A DNA stretch of 64,000 nucleotides. Origin: Pseudomonas sp. 30_B. Lineage in GTDB: Bacteria > Pseudomonadota > Gammaproteobacteria > Pseudomonadales > Pseudomonadaceae. The number at the start of each line of letters is the position of its first letter. The first letter of the stretch is position 1. Both the position numbers and the translations under genes were made by a program. Shown here one piece after another: positions 9,716 through 17,321 of the stretch. Below the pieces are notes generated by a model. That model saw nothing but the letters and a program-made list of their open reading frames with translations. It was not told the origin of the DNA and ran no database searches. The DNA is taken from assembly GCF_017491605.1 (NCBI RefSeq), contig NZ_JAFGYY010000001.1, positions 372,001 to 436,000 on the forward strand. Direction: 5' to 3'.

Positions 9716-10918
9716 ATGAGGCGACGCATCCTGCTGTTGAGCTACTACTTCGAGCCGGACCTCTCGGCTGGGTCGTTCCGTGCCGAGGCGTTGGTCAAGG
9801 CGTTGCTGGAAGAGGGCGGTGATGACATTCAGATTGATGTCGTCACCACCCTGCCCAACCGTTATCGGAGCTTCACGGCCCGTACATCACGCTTTGAAAA
9901 ACGAGGTGCACTGCGCATCCGTCGCATTGCCGTGCCGAATCATCAGAGCGGTGTCGCCGATCAGGCTAGGAGCTTCCTGGCCTATGCGCGGGAAGTGCTG
10001 CGCATCACACGGCGAGAGCGCTATGACCTAGTGGTTGCCACATCTTCGCGCCTGATGACCGCTACACTCGGTGCTTTGGTGGCTCGACGGCAAAGGGCCG
10101 CACTTTATCTCGACATCCGGGATATTCTTGTCGACGCATTGCCGGAATTATTGCCGACAACGTTCGGACGTTTGGCGACGCTGCTTTTTTCCCGAATCGA
10201 ACGCTGGACCATCCAGAAGGCAACCCGGGTCAATCTGATTTCGCCCGGCTTCCTGAGTTACTTCAGCACACGTTATCCCGCCAGAACCTTTTCGGTGCAT
10301 ACCAATGGCGTCGATGATCTCTTCGTACCCATGGCATCTAGCGAGGCGCCCAGCGCACGGCCAGGCCTGGTACAAGTCCTCTATGCCGGTAATGTCGGCG
10401 AGGGCCAGGGGTTGCACCATGTTCTGCCAGCCTTGGCCAAGCGGCTGGAGGGGGAGGTCTACTTCCGGGTAGTAGGGGCGGGCAGCGCCCATGGCCGCTT
10501 GGCCAAGGCTCTGTCCAGGCTGAAGATCCGCAATGTGGAGCTGCTTCCTCCCATCAAGCGCTCCGACCTGGTGAGCTTGTACCAGAGCGCGGATGTGCTG
10601 TTTCTTCACCTGAACCGCAACCGTGCATTTCGGCGGGTGCTGCCTTCCAAATTGTTTGAGTATGCCGCAACGGGAAAGCCCATCTGGGCTGGTCTGCCTG
10701 GATTTGCAGCCAGCTTCGTGCGCGAGAAGATTTCGAATGTTGCGCTGTTCGAGCCCTGCGATGTGGGAAATGCGATGTCTGCGTTCAGAAGGCTCAATCT
10801 GGGCTCGATCTCGCGTTCTGAGTTTGTCGCGGACTACTCGCGGGCCTCTATCCAGAAACTCATGGCGATCGATGTACTCAACACCGCATGGAAACCAGGC
10901 AATTCGAGTGAGAGATGA
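9716..10918 (+). CDS. Glycosyltransferase family 4 protein, WbuB-like
   Basis: 400 residues from ATG 9716, which begins MRRRILLLSYYFEPDLSAGS, the usual N-terminus of WbuB-like GT4 enzymes (upstream in-frame sequence lies inside the previous gene). Landmarks: DLVVATSSRLMTATLGAL, LYLDIRDILVDALPELLP, NLISPGF, the donor-domain start VLYAGNVGEGQGLHHVLP, and LPSKLFEYAATGKPIWAGLPG near the C-terminus. Probably adds one residue of the O-unit or a related glycan made by this cluster. It is the last gene of the plus-strand cluster and is followed within 25 bases by a strong terminator. Confidence 0.85.
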   Translation: MRRRILLLSYYFEPDLSAGSFRAEALVKALLEEGGDDIQIDVVTTLPNRYRSFTARTSRFEKRGALRIRRIAVPNHQSGVADQARSFLAYAREVLRITRRERYDLVVATSSRLMTATLGALVARRQRAALYLDIRDILVDALPELLPTTFGRLATLLFSRIERWTIQKATRVNLISPGFLSYFSTRYPARTFSVHTNGVDDLFVPMASSEAPSARPGLVQVLYAGNVGEGQGLHHVLPALAKRLEGEVYFRVVGAGSAHGRLAKALSRLKIRNVELLPPIKRSDLVSLYQSADVLFLHLNRNRAFRRVLPSKLFEYAATGKPIWAGLPGFAASFVREKISNVALFEPCDVGNAMSAFRRLNLGSISRSEFVADYSRASIQKLMAIDVLNTAWKPGNSSER

Positions 10919-10940
10919 GCGAGTGGCTGTCGAGAAAACA

Positions 10941-10970
10941 AAAAGCCCCTGATAGATATCAGGGGCTTTT
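10941..10970. terminator. Strong bidirectional intrinsic terminator
   Basis: A perfect 14-bp inverted repeat, AAAAGCCCCTGATA / TATCAGGGGCTTTT, with a 2-base centre gives a GC-rich stem with a U tract on either strand. On the plus strand it ends the glycosyltransferase operon. On the minus strand it lies only 9 bases beyond the left copy of the ssrA 3' end, exactly where an ssrA terminator would be expected before the island inserted. Confidence 0.9.
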
Positions 10971-10978
10971 TGCTGGAT

Positions 10979-11165
10979 TTGGTGGAGCCGGGGGGAACGG
11001 TGACCAATCTCTTTTCCCCTTCTGAAAGCCCCGGAATCCGTGGGCCTGCTCCAACCTACCTATTCTGCGATGTCACACCCTGATGGGGGCGGTTGATGTT
11101 TCATCAGTACGATAGCTAACGATCTCATAGGGCTGCAAGATGGACGGGAATTGAACCTGCGTACC
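10979..11165. repeat. Island-end module, copy A (diverged direct repeat)
   Basis: Starts TTGGTGGA and aligns with 13189-13362. Shared blocks include CCTTCTGAAAGCCC, TGGGC-x-TGCTCC, CGATGTC-x-CA-x-CCTGAT and ATGTTTC, and both copies end in a T-arm-like segment (GGGAATTGAACCTGCG here). By eye identity is roughly three quarters over ~140 bases. It looks like an att-adjacent non-coding segment; no gene is seen in it. Confidence 0.7.
10980..10996. repeat. Left attachment site (copy of ssrA 3' end)
   Basis: TGGTGGAGCCGGGGGGA, identical over 17 bases to the ssrA 3' terminus at 22990-23006. After this point the two diverge (ACGG here, TTTG in ssrA), so the core ends inside the T-arm/acceptor region. 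Confidence 0.85.
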
Positions 11166-11176
11166 TGAGGTGCGGC

Positions 11177-11686
11177 ATGAATGAGCATTTGATGACTCAG
11201 TACACCTATGACCGGTTGTGGGATGTCGATCTAGATACGGCAGCGCACTCCGTTCGTTTGATCAAGGCGGCCCCGAGCGATGCGTTCCGCTACCCACTGC
11301 TGAGAGATCTGATTGTCACCTACTGCCGGCCTTTCACTAAATCCAGTGAAGGCCATCGGCTCAGTGAAAAGCTCGTTCCTCCGGAGTCTCGGGAGCTCCA
11401 TGCGGTCATGATCCGGCTCAGAAACCGCCAGTACGCTCACACTGACCGCCAACTGCATCAGCCGAAATTCAGCTGGCTCAATCTTGGGGAAGGTTCGCGG
11501 CTAGCGATGACTTTTAAATCTACAGATCACGAAGGCCTTCTCGCTCGCTTGGAGGACGTTGATACATTGATCTGCGCTCTTCAGGTCAAGCTTCGGGAGC
11601 GGATGCGAAAGGCACAATGGAAGCTCGAAATGTCTGGTGCGCTTGCCGCTCCAGAAATCGACGCCACGACACTCAGGCATGACTGA
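11177..11686 (+). CDS. Hypothetical protein with HEPN-like RN-X4-H signature
   Basis: 169 residues, helical in character. The only recognisable signal is LHAVMIRLRNRQYAHTD, where Arg82 and His88 fit the R-X(4-6)-H motif of HEPN-fold RNases, preceded by a hydrophobic helix as in small HEPN proteins. No second domain is apparent. Start ATG 11177 is preceded by GAGGTG six bases upstream. It is the first gene inside the left att site and is followed by a convergent, unrelated larger HEPN-like gene. Function unknown; a toxin or RNA-cleaving role is only an inference from the motif. Confidence 0.6.
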   Translation: MNEHLMTQYTYDRLWDVDLDTAAHSVRLIKAAPSDAFRYPLLRDLIVTYCRPFTKSSEGHRLSEKLVPPESRELHAVMIRLRNRQYAHTDRQLHQPKFSWLNLGEGSRLAMTFKSTDHEGLLARLEDVDTLICALQVKLRERMRKAQWKLEMSGALAAPEIDATTLRHD

Positions 11687-11769
11687 TGCTTTGGCGCCGC
11701 CTACCGACCTGTTACAAGCGAAGCTTATGAGGTCTCAGGGGTAGTCAACAGCAATGCAGGTTCGTCCTG

Positions 11770-13035
11770 CTAGGACAGTTTGAGCTCTTCGATCCATGAC
11801 ATTAGCTCTTTTTGTGAACTGAAATCATTAAGTTTTCTAATGGTCTCAAGAATGGTGTCTATCGTGACAATTGTTAGTGTTGCTATGTCTCCGTCAGAGA
11901 TGGTCTTTTGGCCTCCATGGGCGACGCCGCTTCTCTTGGAATAGCCGTCTCTAACTATTTTTATTGTTTGCCGCCTGTGTTCGATTTTGTCGGAGGTGAT
12001 TAGAGCTACAGATTCCGCTACTGTGCCGCCAATAGAGTTTCCCGGCTCAGCCTTAAATAATGCCTCAAGCGCAATGATTAAGCAGAGCAGTTTATTTTCG
12101 TTTTCATCTTGCATTTTTGCAGAAGAAAACCAATGTATGCTTTGTATGAGTTTTTCTTCTAGGTTGTTTGCTTGAGACTTCTGCAGTGCCTCTGATATTT
12201 TTGAGGCTCCAATGGTGTTCATGTGCTCGATAGTTTGCCTATTAAGCTCGAGCGGTCTTACTGAACCAATGCTGTCGCTTTCAGACTGGAAACTACCCTC
12301 TGAGAATATGAAGCCAGTTCTCTGCGCTCTTGGGTGGTCGCCCTTCAGCCCTATTCGAATATCCTCAAGGATAGGGTGAAGTGTTGCGGATACCAAACGC
12401 AGAAGGTCCAGTGCCCGATTGGCCTCCTGTTTCGCAATTTCGAAAGCGCGTATAGGCTCTGCATCTACCTCAACTGCTACTACACATCCTCCGAGCAGTT
12501 CTTCTTGCGTGACCTTGGATATTAACTGTGCGTAATGAACTCTGTCTTCGCTGGAGGTTAGAGTGGTCTTGAGTACGTCGCATGCGTTGATATATATCTT
12601 GTCAACTTGTTCTTTGTCGCCTGGGAAGAAGGTTGCATTTCCTATTTTGAACTCGCATCGTGCAGCAATTCCATCGACTTTAAGGTAGGTGGTGCTTTTT
12701 CTAGAATAATTAGAAAGCTCTTCGAATAGATTGAAGAGATTGCCTTCTGTGTCGTGTTTGTCTCCATTTTCTTTGGCTTTTAAGATGTCGGCGAATATCT
12801 TTTTTACTTTCTTTCCTATGAATTTCGAAGAGAATTTTTTTGAGTTATTGTTCTGCTTTAGTATGGTATTTATAATTTCGTTGAAATTTATAAATTCTTC
12901 GGTGGGTAAACAGTACATGACCTCGTCATGCATTATGAAATTAAGGCCGTCTTCGTCAGTTGGAGCCGTAGCCTTTTCTGCTATGCAAGTGAGATTTTCA
13001 GAAAGAATCTTAAGTAACTGTTGATTAACTGCCAT
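11770..13035 (-). CDS. ApeA-type HEPN domain protein, AT-rich
   Basis: 421 residues from ATG 13035 (AGGGAA ~10 bases upstream; a GTG 33 bases further out is possible). The N-terminal ~290 residues are mixed alpha/beta without known motifs. The C-terminal ~120 form an ApeA-like HEPN domain: LLCLIIALEALF (~316-327) and VRDGYSKRSGVAHGG, where Arg368 and His373 make the R-X4-H RNase signature. ApeA-type HEPN proteins include anti-phage abortive-infection effectors, so a defence role is plausible but unproven. Codon use is far more AT-rich than in any other gene of the window, indicating recent and independent acquisition. Confidence 0.72.
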   Translation of the reverse strand: MAVNQQLLKILSENLTCIAEKATAPTDEDGLNFIMHDEVMYCLPTEEFINFNEIINTILKQNNNSKKFSSKFIGKKVKKIFADILKAKENGDKHDTEGNLFNLFEELSNYSRKSTTYLKVDGIAARCEFKIGNATFFPGDKEQVDKIYINACDVLKTTLTSSEDRVHYAQLISKVTQEELLGGCVVAVEVDAEPIRAFEIAKQEANRALDLLRLVSATLHPILEDIRIGLKGDHPRAQRTGFIFSEGSFQSESDSIGSVRPLELNRQTIEHMNTIGASKISEALQKSQANNLEEKLIQSIHWFSSAKMQDENENKLLCLIIALEALFKAEPGNSIGGTVAESVALITSDKIEHRRQTIKIVRDGYSKRSGVAHGGQKTISDGDIATLTIVTIDTILETIRKLNDFSSQKELMSWIEELKLS

Positions 13036-13472
13036 TTGGCTGTATTCCCTACGCTTAGAAGGAACCACCGGCGATCGCGATCATGAAGGTGAGGGTGGCC
13101 ATGGCATTTTCGACATTTCTTCGACCCTTTGCAGCAGAAACAAAAAGCCAATTAAATTCGCTAGAAAAATCATGGGCTTATCTTTTGCTTGGTGGAAAGG
13201 CGATCAATTCCATTCCCTTCTGAAAGCCCTGAATTCATGGGCTTGCTCCGCCTTCCTTTTCTTCGATGTCGCATCCTGATAGCGCGGCTTATGTTTCCCC
13301 AGAACTTACAGCGGCTCATCGCAACGCAACACCGGGATCTGAACCCGCGAACGGATTGCGGAGCCGCTGCGTGCGATCCAGGCATGCCAACTGCTCCGGT
13401 TCTCGTCTCGATTCGCTTGTCGAGCAGATTGGGCGGGCACGCTCTGCTTGTGCCTCGAAACGCCCTGGAGAC
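13036..13472. other. 437-bp non-coding stretch holding a diverged copy of the island-end module
   Basis: No convincing gene on either strand; open frames here overlap the XRE gene or lack any protein character. The middle part is repeat copy B (13189-13362). The region just upstream of the HEPN gene is AT-rich and probably carries its promoter, but no clear -35/-10 pair is assigned. Confidence 0.6.
13189..13362. repeat. Island-end module, copy B (diverged direct repeat)
   Basis: Aligns with 10979-11165, starting from the same TTGGTGGA, and carries CCTTCTGAAAGCCC, TGGGC-TTGCTCC, CGATGTCGCATCCTGAT and ATGTTTC blocks. Its end, CCGGGATCTGAACCCGCG, resembles the T-arm of a tRNA/tmRNA read on the minus strand (compare CGGGGGGATTTGAACCCCCG in ssrA). 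The G-rich att core itself is missing. Probably the scar of an earlier insertion at the same site. Confidence 0.6.
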
Positions 13473-13703
13473 TTACTGCTTTTGGAGCAGCACGAAGGGT
13501 TCAACACCGAGAGCGCCAGCAACCTTCTCGATGTTGTAGATGGTGGTGTTCTTCTCTCCGCGCTCCAGCATCCCCACATACGTTCTATGGACGCCTGCAC
13601 GCTCTGCCAGCTCTTCCTGAGAGAGATTGAGCTCAAGGCGTAGCCGTCTCACGTTTGCGGCGAAAACGGCTACTAGGGGGCATTGGGCGGGTTTTGTCGG
13701 CAT
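13473..13703 (-). CDS. XRE-family helix-turn-helix regulator
   Basis: 76 residues, the size of a minimal Cro/C-protein type repressor. The HTH is complete: VRRLRLELNLSQEELAERAG, then VHRTYVGMLERGEKNTTIYN, then IEKVAGALGVEPFVLL. Similar one-domain XRE proteins control restriction-modification and other accessory modules and often autoregulate. Start ATG 13703. Divergent from the secreted-protein gene at 13804 with only 100 bases between, so it may control that gene as well as itself. No methylase or toxin partner is adjacent. Confidence 0.85.
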   Translation of the reverse strand: MPTKPAQCPLVAVFAANVRRLRLELNLSQEELAERAGVHRTYVGMLERGEKNTTIYNIEKVAGALGVEPFVLLQKQ

Positions 13704-13803
13704 CCGGCCAATGTCGTTCGTTGCATACTATCGATCTACAGACTATGGTTAGCAATCTGGGGTAATCGTCTGATCAAAAAACGAACAATAAAAGGATGTT
13801 CTG

Positions 13804-14208
13804 ATGTACAAAATCGCTGCGCTCGCTGTCTCCTCCATGCTTCTGGCGTCGGTCGCTCAGGCCGAAGTTAAGGAAGATTGCAGCGCGAAAATGAACGGAG
13901 AAATCCGTTGTGAGTTCACCAACACCGGCAAGAAGAAGGACAGCGCGTGCGTGGTTGTGGAGGTCGTCCGTCTGTATGACTCGGATGTGTACAGTCGCTC
14001 TAGCTTTGGGGGAAAGGGGGCAGCGCTGCGCTCCGATAAGGTCTGTTCGGGACTCATTGAGCCTCAAGACGTCCGGGAGCGTGCACCTTCCTCGTCCTGG
14101 GCGGTGAACGGCACCCCAATGACCCCGTACGAGTTCTGTGATTCGGATAACCCGTGGTTCAAGGCGCCAGAGAACTGCCTGATGAAAACCTCAGTGGTTC
14201 CGAACTGA
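13804..14208 (+). CDS. Small secreted/periplasmic protein of unknown function
   Basis: 134 residues with a typical Sec signal, MYKIAALAVSSMLLASVAQA, cleaved after AQA. The mature part has six cysteines in a compact domain (EDCSAKMNGEIRCEFTNTG, CVVVEVVRLYD, CDSDNPWFKAPENC), suggesting disulfides. AAGGA lies about 9 bases before ATG 13804. It is divergent from the XRE gene. The beta-rich character (CEFTNTG ... ACVVVEVVRL) resembles small FxLYD-like domains, but I do not assign a family. Confidence 0.75.
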   Translation: MYKIAALAVSSMLLASVAQAEVKEDCSAKMNGEIRCEFTNTGKKKDSACVVVEVVRLYDSDVYSRSSFGGKGAALRSDKVCSGLIEPQDVRERAPSSSWAVNGTPMTPYEFCDSDNPWFKAPENCLMKTSVVPN

Positions 14209-14549
14209 TCAGCATCGCATCGAAGCCGGGTTCGAGTTTTCTCGAACTCGACTCCACAAAACGTCCCTAGATCATCGCCCTCTTGTGCCCCCCTCATTCA
14301 TCAAGGGTCACACCACCTCAGTTGCTGATAGCAGCTAAGTCGAACGGTGCGGCCACCACTCCGCCCACACGCAATTGCATTCGCTCTGACCACGGTTTGC
14401 ATCCGACCTAGCCAGCGAGTTGTAGATAGATCAGGGCAGAGGTTGACCCAGCCGGTGAGGGATAAGAGAGGTCGTTTGCATTGCGGCTTGCGCTAGTTGA
14501 TCCCAGACTCTATATCTGCTCGGGAATTCTTCAAGGAAGTAAGAAAAGC
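14209..14549. other. 341-bp intergenic region with a hairpin
   Basis: No gene seen. Just after the secreted-protein gene lies a 7-bp inverted repeat with a 4-base loop, GTTCGAG-TTTT-CTCGAAC, without a U tract, so a weak terminator or regulatory hairpin. The right end holds a candidate promoter listed separately. The remainder shows no repeats or motifs that I can support. Confidence 0.5.
14488..14516 (+). promoter_or_regulatory. Candidate sigma-70 promoter for the 14550/14620 genes
   Basis: TTGCGC, a 17-base spacer, then TATATC. The elements match only moderately, but spacing is optimal and the position, 34 bases before the leader ORF, is right. Confidence 0.35.
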
Positions 14550-14630
14550 ATGCGACTACACAAATGGCTGCAATACAACAGAATCAGAAGGCTGGAGCTA
14601 TCTTTGCTAGGGGGCTGCGATGGAGAGTAG
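14550..14630 (+). CDS. Possible 26-codon leader peptide overlapping the HEPN gene start
   Basis: ATG 14550 is preceded by AAGGAAGT at a usable spacing. The frame encodes a basic peptide, MRLHKWLQYNRIRRLELS followed by eight more residues, and stops at 14628-14630, 11 bases inside the next gene in another frame. Such overlap would couple translation of the downstream gene to this one. Too short for composition tests, so it may be chance. Confidence 0.35.
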   Translation: MRLHKWLQYNRIRRLELSLLGGCDGE

Positions 14631-15933
14631 AGAGCAGCTGTGTGAGCAAGCCCTCATTCGTATTCTTGATAGTCTCTATCCCGACGGGGATCAACAGCTA
14701 AGTTCATTTATAGTTCGCATGCCGGGTAGGCCCGTAACGAGTTTCGGGCTAGTTGCCAATGTCTTCGTCAGGGAACGTCAATATATCGAAGCCCTGATCT
14801 TTCTTAGACGAAATGGGGCGCGTCACCTCCGAGATATATCAATCAGCTCGTTATGGTCGATCGTTACCAGCTTTGTGACCGAGTATTACTACTACATATC
14901 AAATGGACGTCTGAATCTAGAGTCAGGCGTTTCATTGGCTCAGCAAACCTCCCCCGAAGGGATCGCAGCACTATCTGAAGCGTTGCTTCGCTCTTCGCTT
15001 TTTAGCCCAGTTAACGAAGTCACGCTCTACCCGCTAGTGACAGTGAAGGTCGAAAATGGGTTTCAATCTCGCCACTTCGCGCTTGTAGGGTCGGATGGAT
15101 TGGCCGCATCGCTTGAGGGCTTTGGGACTCGTCACTCGTCGTTGATCCCTACACAGTTTCCGCCGTTTGCGCACTTTCAAACGCCTGGAGTGCCAACTGG
15201 GAGCTGGCTGTGTATCAGCTCTCCTGATTCGTTAATTGCCCGCAAGATCGCATGTGCGACTTTAGGTGCTCTCGCACTTACACCTATTAGGAGAGAGCGA
15301 TATCTGCAAACTGGGCGATCAGTTCACGGCGGCTATTGCACGGTAGCGAACGGGGTAGCCTCGTATACTGCGGGAACCGCGCCGATGACGCCGCGGATAT
15401 CTAGCGACATTATCCTCACTCTGACGGATTACGCCTGGTTAGAGATTCTCAGTACGTTATTCGATCGTGAGGAACATGCGCAAAGGTCGCATGTACGGGC
15501 CCTCGAATATTTTCACCGCGCTTGGTTCGAGGAATCTAGGGAGCGGTTTCCCACCTTATGTATGGCGTTGGACTCCTTAGTCGGGGCACAGACTGGTCAC
15601 ACTAAGGCAGCAGTGGATTTTGTCGTATCTACACTCGGCGAGCCAGTTGACCACGATAGACTGCGCATGCTTCTGAAACTTCGCGGCGCAGTCGTCCATG
15701 GCGCTGCCCCTGACGTCTATGAGTCGCAATTCTATGACGCCTACTACGCCCAGTATCTAATGGATCCGATTTGTGACTTAGAACTAGTTGTAGCAAGGTG
15801 CCTAAGGCAAGAGATTTTTCAGGGGAAGCTGCAGACGCATCCGGATCCGCATGCTGAGATAATTAAGCGTGCGCAGGAGTCAGGCCGCCTTCCTCGCAAC
15901 ATGCGTGGAAGGTCGATCATTGAAGACGAGTGA
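14620..15933 (+). CDS. Large protein with C-terminal ApeA-like HEPN domain
   Basis: 437 residues. The N-terminal ~260 show no known motif. The C-terminal part has the order seen in ApeA-type HEPN proteins: RFPTLCMALDSLVGAQ (~309-324), then LRMLLKLRGAVVHGAAPDVYES, where Arg355 and His360 give R-X4-H. AGGGGG five bases before ATG 14620 supports the start. It is convergent with the PD-(D/E)XK-like gene at 15972, with 38 bases between stops. Codon use is less GC-biased than that of chromosomal neighbours. An RNase-based defence or toxin role is inferred from the domain only; no partner is known. Confidence 0.65.
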   Translation: MESREQLCEQALIRILDSLYPDGDQQLSSFIVRMPGRPVTSFGLVANVFVRERQYIEALIFLRRNGARHLRDISISSLWSIVTSFVTEYYYYISNGRLNLESGVSLAQQTSPEGIAALSEALLRSSLFSPVNEVTLYPLVTVKVENGFQSRHFALVGSDGLAASLEGFGTRHSSLIPTQFPPFAHFQTPGVPTGSWLCISSPDSLIARKIACATLGALALTPIRRERYLQTGRSVHGGYCTVANGVASYTAGTAPMTPRISSDIILTLTDYAWLEILSTLFDREEHAQRSHVRALEYFHRAWFEESRERFPTLCMALDSLVGAQTGHTKAAVDFVVSTLGEPVDHDRLRMLLKLRGAVVHGAAPDVYESQFYDAYYAQYLMDPICDLELVVARCLRQEIFQGKLQTHPDPHAEIIKRAQESGRLPRNMRGRSIIEDE

Positions 15934-15971
15934 TTGAATTGCTCGATAGGTGAGCACGGTCAAGAACTCCG

Positions 15972-17168
15972 TCAGCGCGGAGGCAGCTCATTGAAGCGAA
16001 GCCTGGGATAGATCCTGCGTTCCAACGCACATTCGGAGATCTGCCAGAATGCAGATAGAAGCTCCTGCTCAGAAGGGCAATGCCGAGTCATTACCTCGAA
16101 CTCGTTATAATCGAATGCCAGTGCGCGAATACCAACATCATCCATGAACTCCAAGATCATGGACCCGTACTCATCATAGGAATCGATAAATAGCTCTTTG
16201 ACCACCACGACACCCACTAGTGGGCGCGCTGCAAGGTCTATCTCAAGGGGAGCGCCACTAACAAGCCTCAGGGGTGGATTACCCTCGCGCCTAATCGTTG
16301 AGACCGCGCCACGCAGCTGCGACAGTCCTTCCTTCAACTGGCTAATAGCTTTTTTCCGTTTTCGTTCGAGTTTTGTGTCCAGTATCGCAGCGGTGTTAGG
16401 GCTGTCCTTAGCCTGCAGCAGTATGGTCACCTCGCTGCCTAAAATCACAGCGTCAACGAGCTCTTCGCCATCAGCGATTTTCAAAGGCCCATGGATAATC
16501 TGCTCTGCCGAATAGGCACGCTGGAGCAGATATATGATATCCAGCTCCTGAAGGTAGCCGGGCTCTGGCCGTTCCAACTGAGTGTTCGAGAACCCAGTGG
16601 AGCCTTGAAAGTCTTGGCGAGTAAAATCGGCGATCAAGAAGTCGCTGGGAAATAGGTCGTCCAAGAGCTTCACCGTCATGGCGCGAACATCGTCTTCAGG
16701 CGTAGTAAAACTGAACCAGATGTCCGCTTGCTCCATCATCGGATGCCAGTGTTCACTTTTCAAAGGGCTGACCAAGCCGACATGCTCTCGAAGCTCATCT
16801 AACCGGGCCTGGGCTGAGCAGCTGAGGAGCTCGCGGTTGTGCTCATCGAAGAAACAGATGCTGAACTCATCCGGAAAGCTTTGTAGCGCCTGCGTAAGAG
16901 GATCCCCGCCGAGAAGTGGCGTCTTAATCATCAACGGGCTACATGGGTCATCGAAGCATGCTGTCAACAGCGTGAGGCCGGTGACATCGCCTGATTCATA
17001 AGGCGCTAAATAGAGCCTCAGCTCACGCCTCTCGCGTGCAGCCAGAATGAACTCTTTCCCAGTCTTAACTACCAGCACCGGGCCGTCAGGCCCCTCAACA
17101 ACCCAAAGGCCACGACCAAGCACGGCAACTTCCCGAAGAGCGTCAGGCCTCATGATCGATAGGTACAT
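15972..17168 (-). CDS. Uncharacterised protein with PD-(D/E)XK (Mrr-like QxK) nuclease signature
   Basis: 398 residues. Near residues 234-254 GEELVDAVILGSEVTILLQAK has the D-X12-Q-X-K spacing of Mrr-type PD-(D/E)XK nucleases (Asp239, Gln252, Lys254), followed by a basic helix LERKRKKAISQLKEGLSQL as often seen after the core. The first ~200 residues contain an unfamiliar domain including FSICFFDEHNRELLSCSAQ. No helicase, methylase or HTH domain is present. AAGGAAAT before ATG 17168 supports the start. Position between the HEPN gene and the replication module suggests a nucleic-acid-cleaving accessory gene, possibly defence related; this is inference. Confidence 0.6.
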   Translation of the reverse strand: MYLSIMRPDALREVAVLGRGLWVVEGPDGPVLVVKTGKEFILAARERRELRLYLAPYESGDVTGLTLLTACFDDPCSPLMIKTPLLGGDPLTQALQSFPDEFSICFFDEHNRELLSCSAQARLDELREHVGLVSPLKSEHWHPMMEQADIWFSFTTPEDDVRAMTVKLLDDLFPSDFLIADFTRQDFQGSTGFSNTQLERPEPGYLQELDIIYLLQRAYSAEQIIHGPLKIADGEELVDAVILGSEVTILLQAKDSPNTAAILDTKLERKRKKAISQLKEGLSQLRGAVSTIRREGNPPLRLVSGAPLEIDLAARPLVGVVVVKELFIDSYDEYGSMILEFMDDVGIRALAFDYNEFEVMTRHCPSEQELLSAFWQISECALERRIYPRLRFNELPPR

Positions 17169-17321
17169 TGGATTTCCTTTCTTGAGCGTCCGCTCTTGGG
17201 CGTTCTCTGCCGATCATGGTTTCAAACCGTTGCTGGTCAAATCCGATGCAATCGGTGGCAAGGGCAATGCAATTCCGCAACCAACACAGTGAACTCTTCA
17301 CCAGCAGCGCCCTAAGAGCTT

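Noticed and set aside
11140..11165. Possible tRNA gene from the T-arm-like sequence near the left att site
   Set aside because: Only a T-arm-like piece is present; no anticodon arm, D-arm or acceptor pairing could be built here or at 13340-13362.
13189..13643. Short plus-strand frames between the AT-rich HEPN gene and the XRE gene
   Set aside because: They run through the non-coding repeat and then antisense to the XRE gene; no ribosome site or protein character.
13473..14208. XRE regulator and neighbour as a toxin-antitoxin or restriction-modification pair
   Set aside because: The neighbour carries a Sec signal peptide and no toxin or methylase motif, so neither system type is supported.
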